Assembly: GCA_029465975.1 (NCBI GenBank)
Contig: CM055758.1
Location: forward strand, 9,574,615 to 9,638,614
From: Dallia pectoralis
Lineage: Eukaryota; Chordata; Actinopteri; Esociformes; Umbridae
DNA: 64,000 bases
Direction of reading: 5' to 3'
The translations under genes were made by a program, and so were the position numbers. Position 1 is the first letter of the stretch; each line of letters opens with the position of its first letter. The notes beneath the pieces are model-generated. The model ran no database searches. It saw nothing but the letters and a program-made list of their open reading frames with translations, and was not told the DNA's origin. Below are positions 1 to 10,687 of this stretch, in pieces.

Positions 1-203
1 AGATAAGAGCACAGAGCAGAGATAAGAGCACAGAGCAGAGATAAGAGCACATAACAGAGATAAGAGCACATAACAGAGATAAGAGCACAGATAAGAGCAC
101 ATAACAGAGATAAGAGCACATAACAGAGATAAGAGCACATAACAGAGATAAGAGCACATAACAGAGATAAGAGCACAGAACAGATATAAGAGCACAGAGC
201 AGA
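1..203. repeat. Minisatellite, 19-bp unit, cut by window start
   Basis: Tandem copies of a unit close to AGAGATAAGAGCACATAAC, with some copies carrying GAGC instead of TAAC. About ten copies are visible. It lies within SFSWAP gene territory (downstream of the 5162 donor on the minus strand). Confidence 0.93.
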
Positions 204-232
204 GTTGCAACTAACACGGTCTCTCTTATGGC

Positions 233-1036
233 GCTTTTCCACTACACAGAACCAGCTCGCCTCAGCTCGACTCGGCTTTTTTGGTTTTCCACTGGGTAGA
301 AGTTGTACCTGTACCTGCTTCCAGGTACTTTTTTTCGTACCACCTCAGGCGAGGTTCTGAGCGAGCTTAGGCGATACTACAATGTGACGTGAAATCAAGG
401 CAGACTGCTGATTTGGGTGAGAGAATCGTCACTATTCACTGCATCATCATTGCACGCGCCAGATGTAGTATCCTGAGTAATCCCAACATTTTTAAATAGT
501 TTAGACAGAGATTGCGTGAGAGCTGTACATATTATCCATTACGAATGCTATGGCAAACCGAAAGAATGCGTCGTGAGAAACAGCCACATCTCGCGGATCA
601 AAGACAGCATACACTCGATTTCCTCCATTGTCTTATGTGTGTGTGGGTAGCGAGTGTTGGTAGGAGGACGAGGACCTGAATGAAACACGCTTCTCTTGCC
701 CGGTAGATTATACAAGTAGAGCATTCTAACACGGCGCATGTAGTACGTCCAGACTCCATTCATACTACCCGGATTCATACTATATAGAACGTACTTTTTT
801 AACGGTCGCAAAGTACGTTCTTATTTAAATGTAGTACATACTCAAAATAGTACGCGATTTCGGACGCAACCTGTGTGTCGCCGCGTCGCGTAGAAGATTA
901 CGTCACAGCAGTTTCCTGCCGCGTCGCTATGACGACCGGGTACTATTGCGCAGGTACTATCTGCAATGGAAAACCGAGCGATAGCGAGCGGAGTCGGGTC
1001 GAGTCGAGCTGGTTCTTTGTAGTGGTGGAAAAGCGT
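233..1036. mobile_element. Non-autonomous DNA transposon, hAT- or Harbinger-like, superfamily unresolved
   Basis: The ends form an imperfect inverted repeat: GCGCTTTTCCACTACACAG at the left and TTGTAGTGGTGGAAAAGCG at the right, both followed inward by AACCAGCTCG. The ends and the adjoining GTACCTG..GGTACTTTTTT and GACGTGAAAT segments are of a type I recognise as a dispersed fish repeat. The middle (about 700-860) has a second inverted theme around GTACTACAT / ATGTAGTACATACT. Small open frames inside show no recognisable transposase. I could not settle the target-site duplication, so the superfamily is open. Confidence 0.65.
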
Positions 1037-1345
1037 AATTATTGAGGACAATGCAAGGTTTAAATAACTACTGTAAACTTTCAAAAGCGCATTTTTGGAA
1101 AGTATAAAACAGTGATTCTAAAACGGAAGGTACTCCAGAAGGCCAGAGCGCTGTTTTTTTAACTACACAAGAACCAACAACAACAACTCTGTGATTGCTA
1201 GGATGCTTGGCTGTTGTTCTGACAAAATAAGGCACCGCTATAAGACCACAAGTAATCTTTGAATACATCTTTGATTTGAAGTAATAATGACTTGTAACTG
1301 TGCCCATGGTTCTTAGTGGGCTAGGAGGGTAGTAGTTCGTTAATT
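1037..1345. other. Unique spacer, nothing recognised
   Basis: AT-rich single-copy-looking sequence between the DNA element and the first 39-bp array. No gene, splice-compatible exon or RNA was seen. Confidence 0.6.
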
Positions 1346-2187
1346 TGGTTTATATTGGGGTTTAATTGAAGTGGGGAGGCCAGCTGGTTTATATTGGGGT
1401 TTAATTGAAGTGGGGAGGCCAGCTGGTTTATATTGGGGTTTAATTGAAGTGGGGAGGCCAGCTGGTTTATATTGGGGTTTAATTGAAGTGAGGAGGCCAG
1501 CTGGTTTATACTGAGGTTTAATTGAAGTGGGGAGGCCAGCTGGTTTATACTGAGGTTTAATTGAAGTGGGGAGGCCAGCTGGTTTATATTGGAGTTTAAT
1601 TGAAGTGGGGAGGCCAGCTGGTTTATATTGGGGTATAATTGAAGTGGGGAGGCCAGCTGGTTTATATTGGGGTTTAATTGAAGCGGGGGGCCAGCTGGCT
1701 TATATTGGAGTTTAATTGAAGTGGAGGGGCCAGCTGGTTTATATTGGAGTTTAATTGAAGTGGGGAGGCCAGCTGGTTTATATTGGAGTTTAATTGAAGT
1801 GGGGAGGCCAGCTGGTTTATATTGGGGCTTAACTGAAGTGGGGAGGCCAGCTGGTTTATATTGGGGTTTAATTGAAGTGGGGGGGCCAGCTGGTTTATAT
1901 TGGGGTTTAATTGAAGTGGGGAGGCCAGCTGGTTTATATTGGGGTTTAATTGAAGTGGGGAGGCCAGCTGGTTTATATTGGGGTTTAATTGAAGTGGGGA
2001 GGCCAGCTGGTTTATATTGGGGTTTAATTGAAGTGGGGAGGCCAGCTGGTTTATATTGGAGTTTAATTGAAGTGGGGAGGCCAGCTGGTTTATATTGGGG
2101 TATAATTGAAGTGGGGAGGCCAGCTGGTTTATATTGGGGTTTAATTGAAGTGGGGAGGCCAGCTGGTTTATATTGGGGTTTAATTGT
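1346..2187. repeat. Minisatellite, 39-bp unit, about 21 copies
   Basis: The unit begins GGTTTATATTGGGGTTTAAT and ends GAGGCCAGCT. Copies differ by a few point changes (GGGG/GGAG, TTTAAT/TATAAT). The length is divisible by three, so a 163-codon frame of repeated PAGLYWGLIEVGR runs on the plus strand. It has no plausible start or partner and is not a gene. Every unit carries a CAGCTG E-box core. Confidence 0.96.
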
Positions 2188-3019
2188 CTTGCTGTTGTTG
2201 GAATACTGTTAAATATAATACTCTTTAGTATTTAATATAGTACTCTACTATCTGCCTGGTACAGTTTAAACTGGGATAAATCCATGAACAGCAAATTTCT
2301 CCAGCATAGAATCCCAGATGAGCATAAACCCATAGCAACCAGTTGTGACGTCAAGACGCCCTGAGCATTAAATGACTGAATATAGTACAGCAAATGTACC
2401 ACAGTAACGAGCCATAGAACCCAGTTACCAATCCTAATTAGTTCCTACCTAAATAATTGTTCTGTTATATGAACATTTAGGCCCCATCCATAAGGAACAA
2501 TTCCCATGAGTGTAAGGGGTTAAAGCGTATCAGAGCTCCTAGCGTCCACCCAAAGGAACACATAAAAAACACTGATATACTCAAAATAATAACCAATTCA
2601 ATTTCAAATTTCAATCTTAACTAAAAATGTCACTGCAGCCCAGACAAAATGCAGATAATTTGACTTTCCCGGTAGGAAGAGAAAAACAGACAGAATGAAA
2701 GCTTGAATTTACATTAGAGGCGTACAAAGAACGACACAAGGCTCAATGGAGGCCAGCATGTCAATCTCAGCCATTTACCTAACATACATACTGTACGTGA
2801 TTCATAACCATGGGCAGTGAAATTACATTAAGACTCATCGGATGACACCGTGGGTGAGCCCAACTACAGTACCTCTAGCGGATGATAACGGCTAATTTAC
2901 CATGATTTCCAAAAGAGAGACAGAACGGCTAAGGGGAAGTGAACAAAGAAAAACTTGGTAGAGCATCTGGAAGCATCTGGAAACAACGGAGAGGGAAGCA
3001 GACAGGATGTAGAGATGCT
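2188..3019. other. Unique intergenic-type sequence, nothing recognised
   Basis: About 830 bases of AT-rich sequence without repeats, recognisable exons or mobile elements. Confidence 0.6.
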
Positions 3020-3881
3020 GCAGTTGATGCTAATCTCTCAGTACCACCACAACATCATACAGTTGATGCTAATCTCTCAGTACCACCACAACATCATACA
3101 GTTGATGCTAATCTCTCAGTACCACCACAACATCATACAGTTGATGCTAATCTCTCAGTACCACCACAACATCATACAGTTGATGCTAATCTCTCAGTAC
3201 CACCACAACATCATACAGTTGATGCTAATCTCTCTGTACCACCACAACATCATACAGTTGATGCTAATCTCTCTGTACCACCACAACATCATACAGTTGA
3301 TGCTAATCTCTCAGTACCACCACAACATCATACAGTTGATGCTAATCTCTCAGTACCACCACAACATCATACAGTTGATGCTAATCTCTCAGTACCACCA
3401 CAACATCATACAGTTGATGCTAATCTCTCAGTACCACCACAACATCATACAGTTGATGCTAATCTCTCAGTACCACCACAACATCATACAGTTGATGCTA
3501 ATCTCTCAGTACCACCACAACATCATACAGTTGATGCTAATCTCTCAGTACCACCACAACATCATACAGTTGATGCTAATCTCTCAGTACCACCACAACA
3601 TCATACAGTTGATGCTAATCTCTCTGTACCACCACAACATCATACAGTTGATGCTAATCTCTCTGTACCACCACAACATCATACAGTTGATGCTAATCTC
3701 TCTGTACCACCACAACATCATACAGTTGATGTTAATCTCTCTGTACCACCACAACATCATACAGTTGATGCTAATCTCTCTGTACCACCACAACATCATA
3801 CAGTTGATGTTAATCTCTCTGTACCACCACAACATCATACAGTTGATGTTAATCTCTCTGTACCACCACAACATCATACAG
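3020..3881. repeat. Minisatellite, 39-bp unit, about 22 copies
   Basis: The unit begins CAGTTGATGCTAATCTCTCA and continues GTACCACCACAACATCATA. Two subtypes (CTCTCAGTACC and CTCTCTGTACC) occur in blocks, showing local homogenisation. Two plus frames and one minus frame are open (VDANLSVPPQHHT, QLMLISQYHHNII), which is expected from the period and not evidence of coding. Confidence 0.97.
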
Positions 3882-4030
3882 CACTGACAACAGTAGGGAT
3901 GTAAACAGAGCTTCTTTATATTTGACCAATGACATTTTGTCTAAATATGACATTGCTCATTGTGTCATGCCAACACATGTTCAACTGTAAAAGCCATGTG
4001 GGTGATCATATGATATAGGAGATATGAGAG

Positions 4031-4156
4031 GTTGTAGAGGACCACTCACCATGTGGGTGGTCCTCTACAACCCACATGGTGAGTGGTCCTCTACAACCAC
4101 TCACCATGTGGGTTGTAGAGGACCACCCACATGGTGAGTGGTCCTCTACTCACCAT
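4031..4156. repeat. Complex inverted repeat at the head of the 56-bp array
   Basis: GTAGAGGACCACTCACCATG...TGGG at 4034-4057 is perfectly repeated in inverted form at 4071-4094 (24-bp stem, 13-base loop). Further inverted copies of CTCACCATGTGGG and GTGGTCCTCTAC follow to 4156. It shares the CTCACCATGTGGGTG core with the adjoining tandem array and may have been its seed. Confidence 0.9.
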
Positions 4157-5161
4157 GTGGGTGATATAGGAGATATGGGTGGTTGTACAGGACTAACCCT
4201 AACACTCACCATGTGGGTGATATAGGAGATGTGGGCGGTTGTACAGGACTAACCCTAACACTCACCATGTGGGTGATATAGGAGATGTGGCTGGTTGTAC
4301 AGGACTAACCCCAACACTCACCATGTGGGTGATATAGGAGATGTGGGTGGTTGTACAGGACTAACCCCAACACTCACCATGTGGGTGATATAGGAGATGT
4401 GGGTGGTTGTACAGGACTAACCCCAACACTCACCATGTGGGTGATATAGGAGATGTGGGTGGTTGTACAGGACTAACCCTAACACTCACCATGTGGGAGA
4501 TATAGGAGATGTGGGTGGTTGTACAGGACTAACCCTAACACTCACCATGTGGGTGATATAGGAGATGTGGGTGGTTGTACAGGACTAACCCCAACACTCA
4601 CCATGTGGGTGATATAGGAGATGTGGGTGGTTGTACAGGACTAACCCCAACACTCACCATGTGGGTGATATAGGAGATGTGGCTGGTTGTACAGGACTAA
4701 CCCCAACACTCACCATGTGGGTGATATAGGAGATGTGGGTGGTTGTACAGGACTAACCCCAACACTCACCATGTGGGTGATATAGGAGATGTGGGTGGTT
4801 GTACAGGACTAACCCCAACACTCACCATGTGGGTGATATAGGAGATGTGGGTGGTTGTACAGGACTAACCCCAACACTCACCATGTGGGTGATATAGGAG
4901 ATGTGGCTGGTTGTACAGGACTAACCCCAACACTCACCATGTGGGTGATATAGGAGATGTGGGTGGTTGTACAGGACTAACCCCAACACTCACCATGTGG
5001 GTGATATAGGAGATGTGGCTGGTTGTACAGGACTAACCCCAACACTCACCATGTGGGTGATATAGGAGATGTGGGTGGTTGTACAGGACTAACCCCAACA
5101 CTCACCATGTGGGTGATATAGGAGATGTGGCTGGTTGTACAGGACTAACCCCAACACTCAC
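4157..5161. repeat. Minisatellite, 56-bp unit, about 18 copies, abutting the SFSWAP donor
   Basis: The plus-strand unit begins GGTGATATAGGAGATGTGGG and includes GGACTAACCCCAACACTCAC then CATGTG. On the gene (minus) strand each unit reads CACATG|GTGAGTGTTGGGGTTAG. The last unit runs straight into the exon at 5162, so the genuine donor GTGAGTGTTGGGG is itself array sequence. Variation is mainly CCCC/CCCT and GGGTGG/GGCTGG. Confidence 0.97.
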
Positions 5162-5469
5162 CTAGACCTGCGGACCGATCTGTAGGCGCTGGGCAGAGCG
5201 TGCTTGGTTTTAGACCGCGACCGGGAGCGCGATCTCGACCGGGACTTCTTCTTGTGCTTCTTCTTCTTCTTGTCTCTGTCCCCTTTCGCTCGTTCTCGTT
5301 CACTGTGCGGTCCCCTGGATGCAGACAACGTCGAGGACGAAGAGGGAGGATCTTTGCTTTTGAAGGCGCTAGTGTCAACGGGTCTTAGATTAGCTGGGTA
5401 CACAGGTGCTCTGGAAGCCAAAGGGGGAGCTGAGATGACTGCGGCAACTGGGACGTCCTGCAGCAGAAG
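5162..5469 (-). CDS. SFSWAP: SFSWAP exon, start of C-terminal RS domain
   Basis: A 308-base exon with acceptor CTCTCTCTATTTTAG (a second possible AG lies 12 bases in, also phase 0) and donor TCTAG before GTGAGT. It encodes LLLQDVPVAAVISAPPLASR, a Ser/Pro-rich stretch, then KKKKKHKKKSRSRSRSRSRS and KTKHALPSAYRSVRRSR. The LPSAYR-x-VRRSR motif followed by more RS dipeptides is typical of SFSWAP. Phase 2 at the exit; the rest of the RS domain and the stop codon must lie before position 1 of the window. The donor lies directly at the edge of a 56-bp minisatellite whose units repeat the GTGAGTGTTGGGG sequence. Confidence 0.93.
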
Positions 5470-5474
5470 CTAAA

Positions 5475-6283
5475 ATAGAGAGAGAGAGGAGAGATGAGCA
5501 GAGCTAAGAAGCGCACCGGGGAAATAGGCCATGTTAATGATAAACAACACACATGGATAACTAGGGGCCTTTTCCAGTTTACAGAGTGGAAGAAAAACCC
5601 GAGATACCGGAGGAATCGATTGATGCAACCTCATCTGATTGCTTTTCTTCAGACAGTTGGGGGGTTCACGAGGTGGCTAGTGGGATTTACAACTGCCTCC
5701 TGTATTTGTGCATCTCCAGATGAATCAATAGGAGAAGAAATCAGGTGTTATCAGTTTTAGGTGAGACCTCCAATCAGAGATCTCTGTGTGTGTGTGTGTG
5801 TGTGTCTAAGTGTGAGGGTGTGTGCACTAGGCTGACCTCAGTAATAGGCTAAGCCCCAGGGCTGTGTGCTCTTAGCCCTGTCCTCGGGTCATAATTACAG
5901 CTTGCAGTGCATTGGTTCTGGTCTGTTCTTCTCTCAGACTGAACTCGGCTTCTAATTAAAAGATAGAGGCTGGTTCACAACACAATAAAGCCCCGATAGT
6001 TAGCACACTGCCCCGTCTAACTGCCTGGGTAACGTTTGCCACTAATTACTTTAGTATGTGTCTGTCTGCTTAAATTAAGTGCTGCAGGATCCACCGTCAC
6101 AACTGGCCCCAACACAATAAAAGCACCACAACAGGATCAGAACGTGATGACAGAAAACAAGTGGACACAATGCAGGACGTATGACAAGTAATGTGTGTAC
6201 TGGTTATGGTATATGGTTATGGAAATGTATGGAGAAAGATGTTATGGTAGTGTGTGTGTGTGTGTGTTATGCTAGTGTCAATC
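5475..6283. other. SFSWAP intron sequence upstream of the RS exon
   Basis: The pyrimidine tract of the acceptor lies at 5472-5495 on the minus strand. The rest is single-copy-looking intron with a short GT run (5785-5804) and another near 6251-6268. No gene seen. Confidence 0.65.
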
Positions 6284-6804
6284 TTGTATGGGACCCCAGA
6301 CCGAGGGAGATTGACAGCTATTTTGTGTTTCCTCCAATTGCGAAAAATTGCACCAACTGTTGTCACCTTCTCACCAAGCTACTTGGCGATGGTCTTGTAG
6401 CCCGTTCCAGCTTTGTCGAGGTCTACAATCTTGTCCCTGACATCCTTGTACAGCTCTTTGGTCTTGGCCGTTGTGGAGAGTTTGGAATCTGATTTATTGA
6501 TTGCTTCTGCGGACAGGTGTCTTTTACTCAGGTAACAAACTGAGATTAGAAGCAGTCCCTTTAAGAGAGTGCTCCTAATCTCAGCTCAGTACCTGTGTTG
6601 CCAGAAATCTGGCTGATTGACAAGGGATCAAATACGTATTTCACTGAGTGAAATGCAAATCAACTTGGTACTTATTTGAAAAGCATTATTCTAGATTTTG
6701 TTGTTGTTATTCTGTCTCTCACAGTTCAAATAAACCTACCATTAAAATTAACGACTGATCATGTCTTTGTCAGTGGGCAAACGTACAAAATCAGCAGGGG
6801 ATCA
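6284..6804 (-). pseudogene. Tc1-like transposon remnant (transposase N-terminal end and terminal repeat)
   Basis: On the minus strand around 6330-6490 the sequence reads as a decayed N-terminal DNA-binding part of a Tc1-type transposase (KELYKDVRDKIVDLDKAGTG then YKTIAK). Downstream lies the familiar terminal region with an inverted pair around CTGAGATTAG / CTAATCTCAG and the end motif AAATCAGCAGGGGATCA. The outermost tip is missing, so the copy is truncated at both sides. Confidence 0.85.
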
Positions 6805-7590
6805 CAAGATGAGGCATTTGATGTAGAAAAGGAGAAGACAAGTGAGACAAAGAGGGAAAAAAAGCCTGAAGAAAAGAGGAAGAAGAGAAGAAGAGGGGAG
6901 GAGGAGGAGGAGAAAAGCAGGAGGAAGAATCAGAAAGGACTAAAACAGATGACATAAATAAAAACGGTCTATCATAACTGAGAGAAGAGTGAACACAGGA
7001 GAGAGAAATGGACCGAGGCTAAGAAGAGTGAGAAAAGAGACAGGCAAAGAGCAGCCAGAATCCACAACTACCAGTGTGTAAACAAACTGCTCCAGGTCAC
7101 CTTGCCTTTTTTCCCGACTGGATTAAAGCAGCCGCCTTTGCGTGCACTCTGCAGCACATCCCACACTGTAGCCTGACACCTGGTTGGCCTTTCAAGTGCA
7201 CACCTGATTACAGAAAGGCCATTCAAGTGACACCTCAAACTCTGTCATTCACTCCTAATGCACCTTAATTATCTGGCTCTGACCGATTCAATGCGTTTAC
7301 AAGCATAAGGAACTAGATCTGAAGATTGGGTCCTGGCACAAAAATCAATACATTCTTCACACTTCTGGCCAACTCTTGGCTAGAGCAATAATTGGCTACA
7401 CCCTGCGGCTTTTCTGGTTCATCATAAAAAACACAGGGGAGGGCAAGTGAAGAGAGGATGAGGATGAGACGCCGAGACATGTGAGATAGAGAGAGGGATC
7501 GAGAGAGTGAGAAAGCAAAAGAAGAAAACATCAAGCCATTGAGAGTGATGTAATAACAGGGAATAGAGATTAGAAGACACAGTGAAGATG
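6805..7590. other. Unique sequence with a short purine-rich stretch
   Basis: Positions about 6825-6945 are rich in GAA/GAG (a Lys/Glu-rich open frame results, not supported as coding). The rest shows nothing recognisable. Confidence 0.6.
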
Positions 7591-7594
7591 CGTC

Positions 7595-8225
7595 CTTACA
7601 GAATACTGAGCTTTGAGTTTCTGCCATACAGAATACTGAGCTTTGAGTTTCTGCCATACAGAATACTGAGCTTTGAGTTTCTGCCATACAGAATACTGAG
7701 CTTTAAGTATCTGCCATACAGAGTACTGAGCTTTGAGTTTCTGCCATACAGAGTACTGAGCTTTGAGTATCTGCCATACAGAATACTGAGCTTTGAGTAT
7801 CTGCCATACAGAATACTGAGCTTTAAGTATCTGCCATACAGAATACTGAGCTTTGAGTATCTGCCATACAGAATACTGAGCTTATTTATCTGCCATACAG
7901 AGTACTGAGCTTTGAGTATCTGCCATACAGAATACTGAGCTTTAAGTATCTGCCATACAGAATACTGAGCTTAAGTATCTGCCATACAGAGTACTGAGCT
8001 TTAAGTATCTGCCATACAGAATACTGAGCTTTAAGTATCTGCCATACAGAGTACAGAGCTTTTAGTAACTGCCATAAAGAGTACAGAGCTTTTAGTATCT
8101 GACATAAAGAGTACAGAGCTTTTAGTAACTGCCATACAGAGTACTGAGCTTTTAGTAACTGCCATACAGAGTACTGAGCTTTTAGTAACTGCCATACAGA
8201 GTACAGAGCTTTTTGTATCTGCCAT
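7595..8225. repeat. Minisatellite, 30-bp unit, about 21 copies
   Basis: The unit is close to CCATACAGAATACTGAGCTT followed by TGAGTATCTG. Copies diverge steadily towards the right end (GAGTACAGAGCTTTTAGTAA). Open frames (LPYRILSFEF and, on the minus strand, MAVTKSSVLC) are by-products of a period divisible by three. Confidence 0.96.
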
Positions 8226-8835
8226 TTGGGGGTACCAATCCAATAACAGCTTTTTGTTGTGTTTTAAATCTTGCACAGGATTGTAAGTCATACAATAAAA
8301 AAAGCTGTCTGCCACATTAAATCTAAGCTTAAGTGGAATTTAGACCATTTTAACACCATCCAATGTTAGAGATAGAGCAAGGAATTTAACTTAAGACACT
8401 TCAGGAGATTAGAGCCTAATCAGGGATCAGATAGCTATTTAGATAGGCTTGCTAATTAGCTATGAGGTTAAACAAGTTGTTTTCTCAGTTCACCTGGTAT
8501 TAGCTAGCTGGGGTTAGCAAGCTAGCTACTGTCACACGCTGAAGCATTTCATTTGCAGGGTATGCAGTCCGGGCATGTTTCCCGTCTGCCCATCATCAAC
8601 AGCTAACGTGTTTGTGGCACATTGGTTTGTGCAACCAATACCCAATCCCCCATGTTGGGCCAGTACTCAGAACAGTGCATACCTTACAGAATGCATGTCA
8701 GCTAGCAAAGATGGAAAGAAAAAGTGATCGGGTTTAGACGAGAGAAATAAAGAACAATAAAGAAATGGGGACAGAAAGAGATAAAGACAGAACAAGAATG
8801 ACATGCATTATGTGTGCGGGAGCATTAAAGTTCCT
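8226..8835. other. Unique spacer, nothing recognised
   Basis: Single-copy-looking sequence, with AGCTAGCTA-type short motifs near 8450-8530 and a purine-rich stretch near 8710-8800. Confidence 0.6.
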
Positions 8836-9238
8836 GATTGGCTCCCGACATACGATTGGCTCCCGACATAGGATTGGCTCCCGACATACGATTGGCTCCC
8901 GACATACGATTGGCTCCCGACATAGGATTGGCTCCCGACATACGATTGGCTCCCGACATACGATTGGCTCCCGACATACGATTGGCTCCCGACATACGAT
9001 TGGCTCCCGACATACGATTGGCTCCCGACATACGATTGGCTCCCGACATACGATTGGCTCCCGACATACGATTGGCTCCCGACATACGATTGGCTCCCGA
9101 CATACGATTGGCTCCCGACATACGATTGGCTCCCGACATACGATTGGCTCCTGACAAACGATTGGCTCCCGACATACGATTGGCTCCCGACATACGATTT
9201 GCTCCCGACATACGATTGGCTCCCGAAATACGATTGGA
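8836..9238. repeat. Minisatellite, 18-bp unit, about 22 copies, each with a CCAAT box
   Basis: The unit GATTGGCTCCCGACATAC is almost invariant. On the minus strand each copy reads AGCCAATCG, a full match to the NF-Y consensus. I count 22 intact ATTGG cores spaced exactly 18 bp and one mutated (GATTTGC near 9196). Open frames such as IGSRHT on plus and SGANRM or REPIVC on minus are repeat artefacts. Confidence 0.97.
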
Positions 9239-9484
9239 CACCAATTACACGCAGCTATGTCACCTAGGATCGTACACTCAGGAAAAGCGAAATCAAGTGA
9301 AGTTGATTGCAGAATGGCTGAGGGTGAAAAACAAAGAGGGCATATAAATGGTCCCATTTAACTACTGAATATTCAGGATATAACCCAGCTAACTATACCC
9401 TGCTGTTGACCAGTGTCTCCTGGGTTTGACCAAGATACTGAGCAATCAGCCGTGTGTAGGTGAGTGGTACTGTAGGTTGAAAGG

Positions 9485-9865
9485 GGTCGGGAGTGTGGAC
9501 CCAGGAGAGGGTGGCTGGGTCGGGAGTGTGGACCCAGGAGAGTGTGGCTGGGTCGGGAGTGTGGAGCCAGGAGAGGGTGGCTGGGTCGGGAGTGTGGACC
9601 CAGGAGAGGGTGGCTGGGTCGGGAGTGTGGACCCAGGAGAGGGTGGCTGGGTCGGGAGTGTGGACCCAGGAGAGGGTGGCTGGGTCGGGAGTGTGGAGCC
9701 AGGAGAGGGTGGCTGGGTCGGGAGTGTGGACCCAGGAGAGGGTGGCTGGGTCGGGAGTGTGGACCCAGGAGAGGGTGGCTGGGTCGGGAGTGTGGAGCCA
9801 GGAGAGGGTGGCTGGGTCGGGAGTGTGGACCCAGGAGAGTGTGGACCCAGGAGAGGGTGGCTGGT
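9485..9865. repeat. Minisatellite, 33-bp unit, about 11 copies
   Basis: The unit starts GGGAGTGTGGACCCAGGAGA and ends GGGTGGCTGGGTC. Subtypes with GAGCCAGG or GAGAGTGTGG are interspersed. Period 33 keeps several frames open on both strands (GECGWVGSVDP, PSPGSTLPTQP), with no coding evidence. Confidence 0.96.
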
Positions 9866-10039
9866 TTGGGAGAGGACAGAATTATTAACATACAACTGGA
9901 ATGTGGTCAGGCAGCTTTAGGTCACATCCCCTCTCTGGAGCACGTCACCACATGGCCAGATGATTGGGGTCACCAGATGTGGGGATTTGATAGCTCCTGA
10001 AAGCCTAGCTGTGTGTTAATATGGTACATGCAGATGGAA

Positions 10040-10228
10040 TGGTAATGACCAACCCTGGATATCAGAGAGAGACAGACACACATATCATATAGATGGTGTG
10101 ATAATGACCAACCCTAGATATCAGAGAGACAAAGAGACACACATATCATATAGATGGTGTGATAATGACCAACCCTAGATATCAGAGAGACAAAGAGACA
10201 CACATATCATATAGATGGTGTGATAATG
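10040..10228. repeat. Minisatellite, 61-bp unit, about 3 copies
   Basis: Three near-identical copies beginning ATGGTGTGATAATGACCAAC and ending CACACATATCATATAG. Confidence 0.92.
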
Positions 10229-10687
10229 TCCAAGAGGGAAAGAGACATTGAGATTTTAAAGAGGGCCATTTGGGCAGAAACAACATGAATCCCTGTAGTG
10301 TAATATAACACAACAGTGAGATGACCGGTTGATTTCGTTATGAACAGGCCGTGTCAGAAAGGCAGCCCATTTCCTGTCATGCATTAGCTAAAAGCAGCTT
10401 TAACCTCACAGCCCACTCAGGGCTTCTGCCTCCGTGTGGCAGGACAATGGAAGTGGGAAACTGATCTAGATTACATAAAATGACATGGCGGAGCAGTAAA
10501 GCCATTAACCCTTGTATTCATGCTGACTAACTATTCCTTGTACGTGCTGTCAGGCAAGGACAGATGGCGTCATCTGGTTGGGGAGGAATATCAGCTCGGG
10601 TCTTAGAAGTGTGAAATCAGGAACAGCCTTCGTGCCTTGTCTTGTAAATGTCATGATACTTTACCTGCAATAATTAACAGCTATACC
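10229..10687. other. Unique spacer, nothing recognised
   Basis: Single-copy-looking intron sequence between a short array and a decayed LINE. Confidence 0.55.

Noticed and set aside
2939..3904. 321-codon repeat protein (VDANLSVPPQHHT)n with an ATG-like or GTG start
   Set aside because: Three frames are open at once and the repeat behaves as a minisatellite; no flanking coding sequence or signal peptide.
4157..5160. CTAACCCTAAC in some 56-bp units, resembling telomere repeat
   Set aside because: Only one and a half telomere-like hexamers per unit and most units read ACCCCAAC; it is part of a longer unrelated unit.
5204..5473. Plus-strand frames over the RS exon
   Set aside because: Antisense shadows of the Arg/Ser/Lys-coding exon of SFSWAP.
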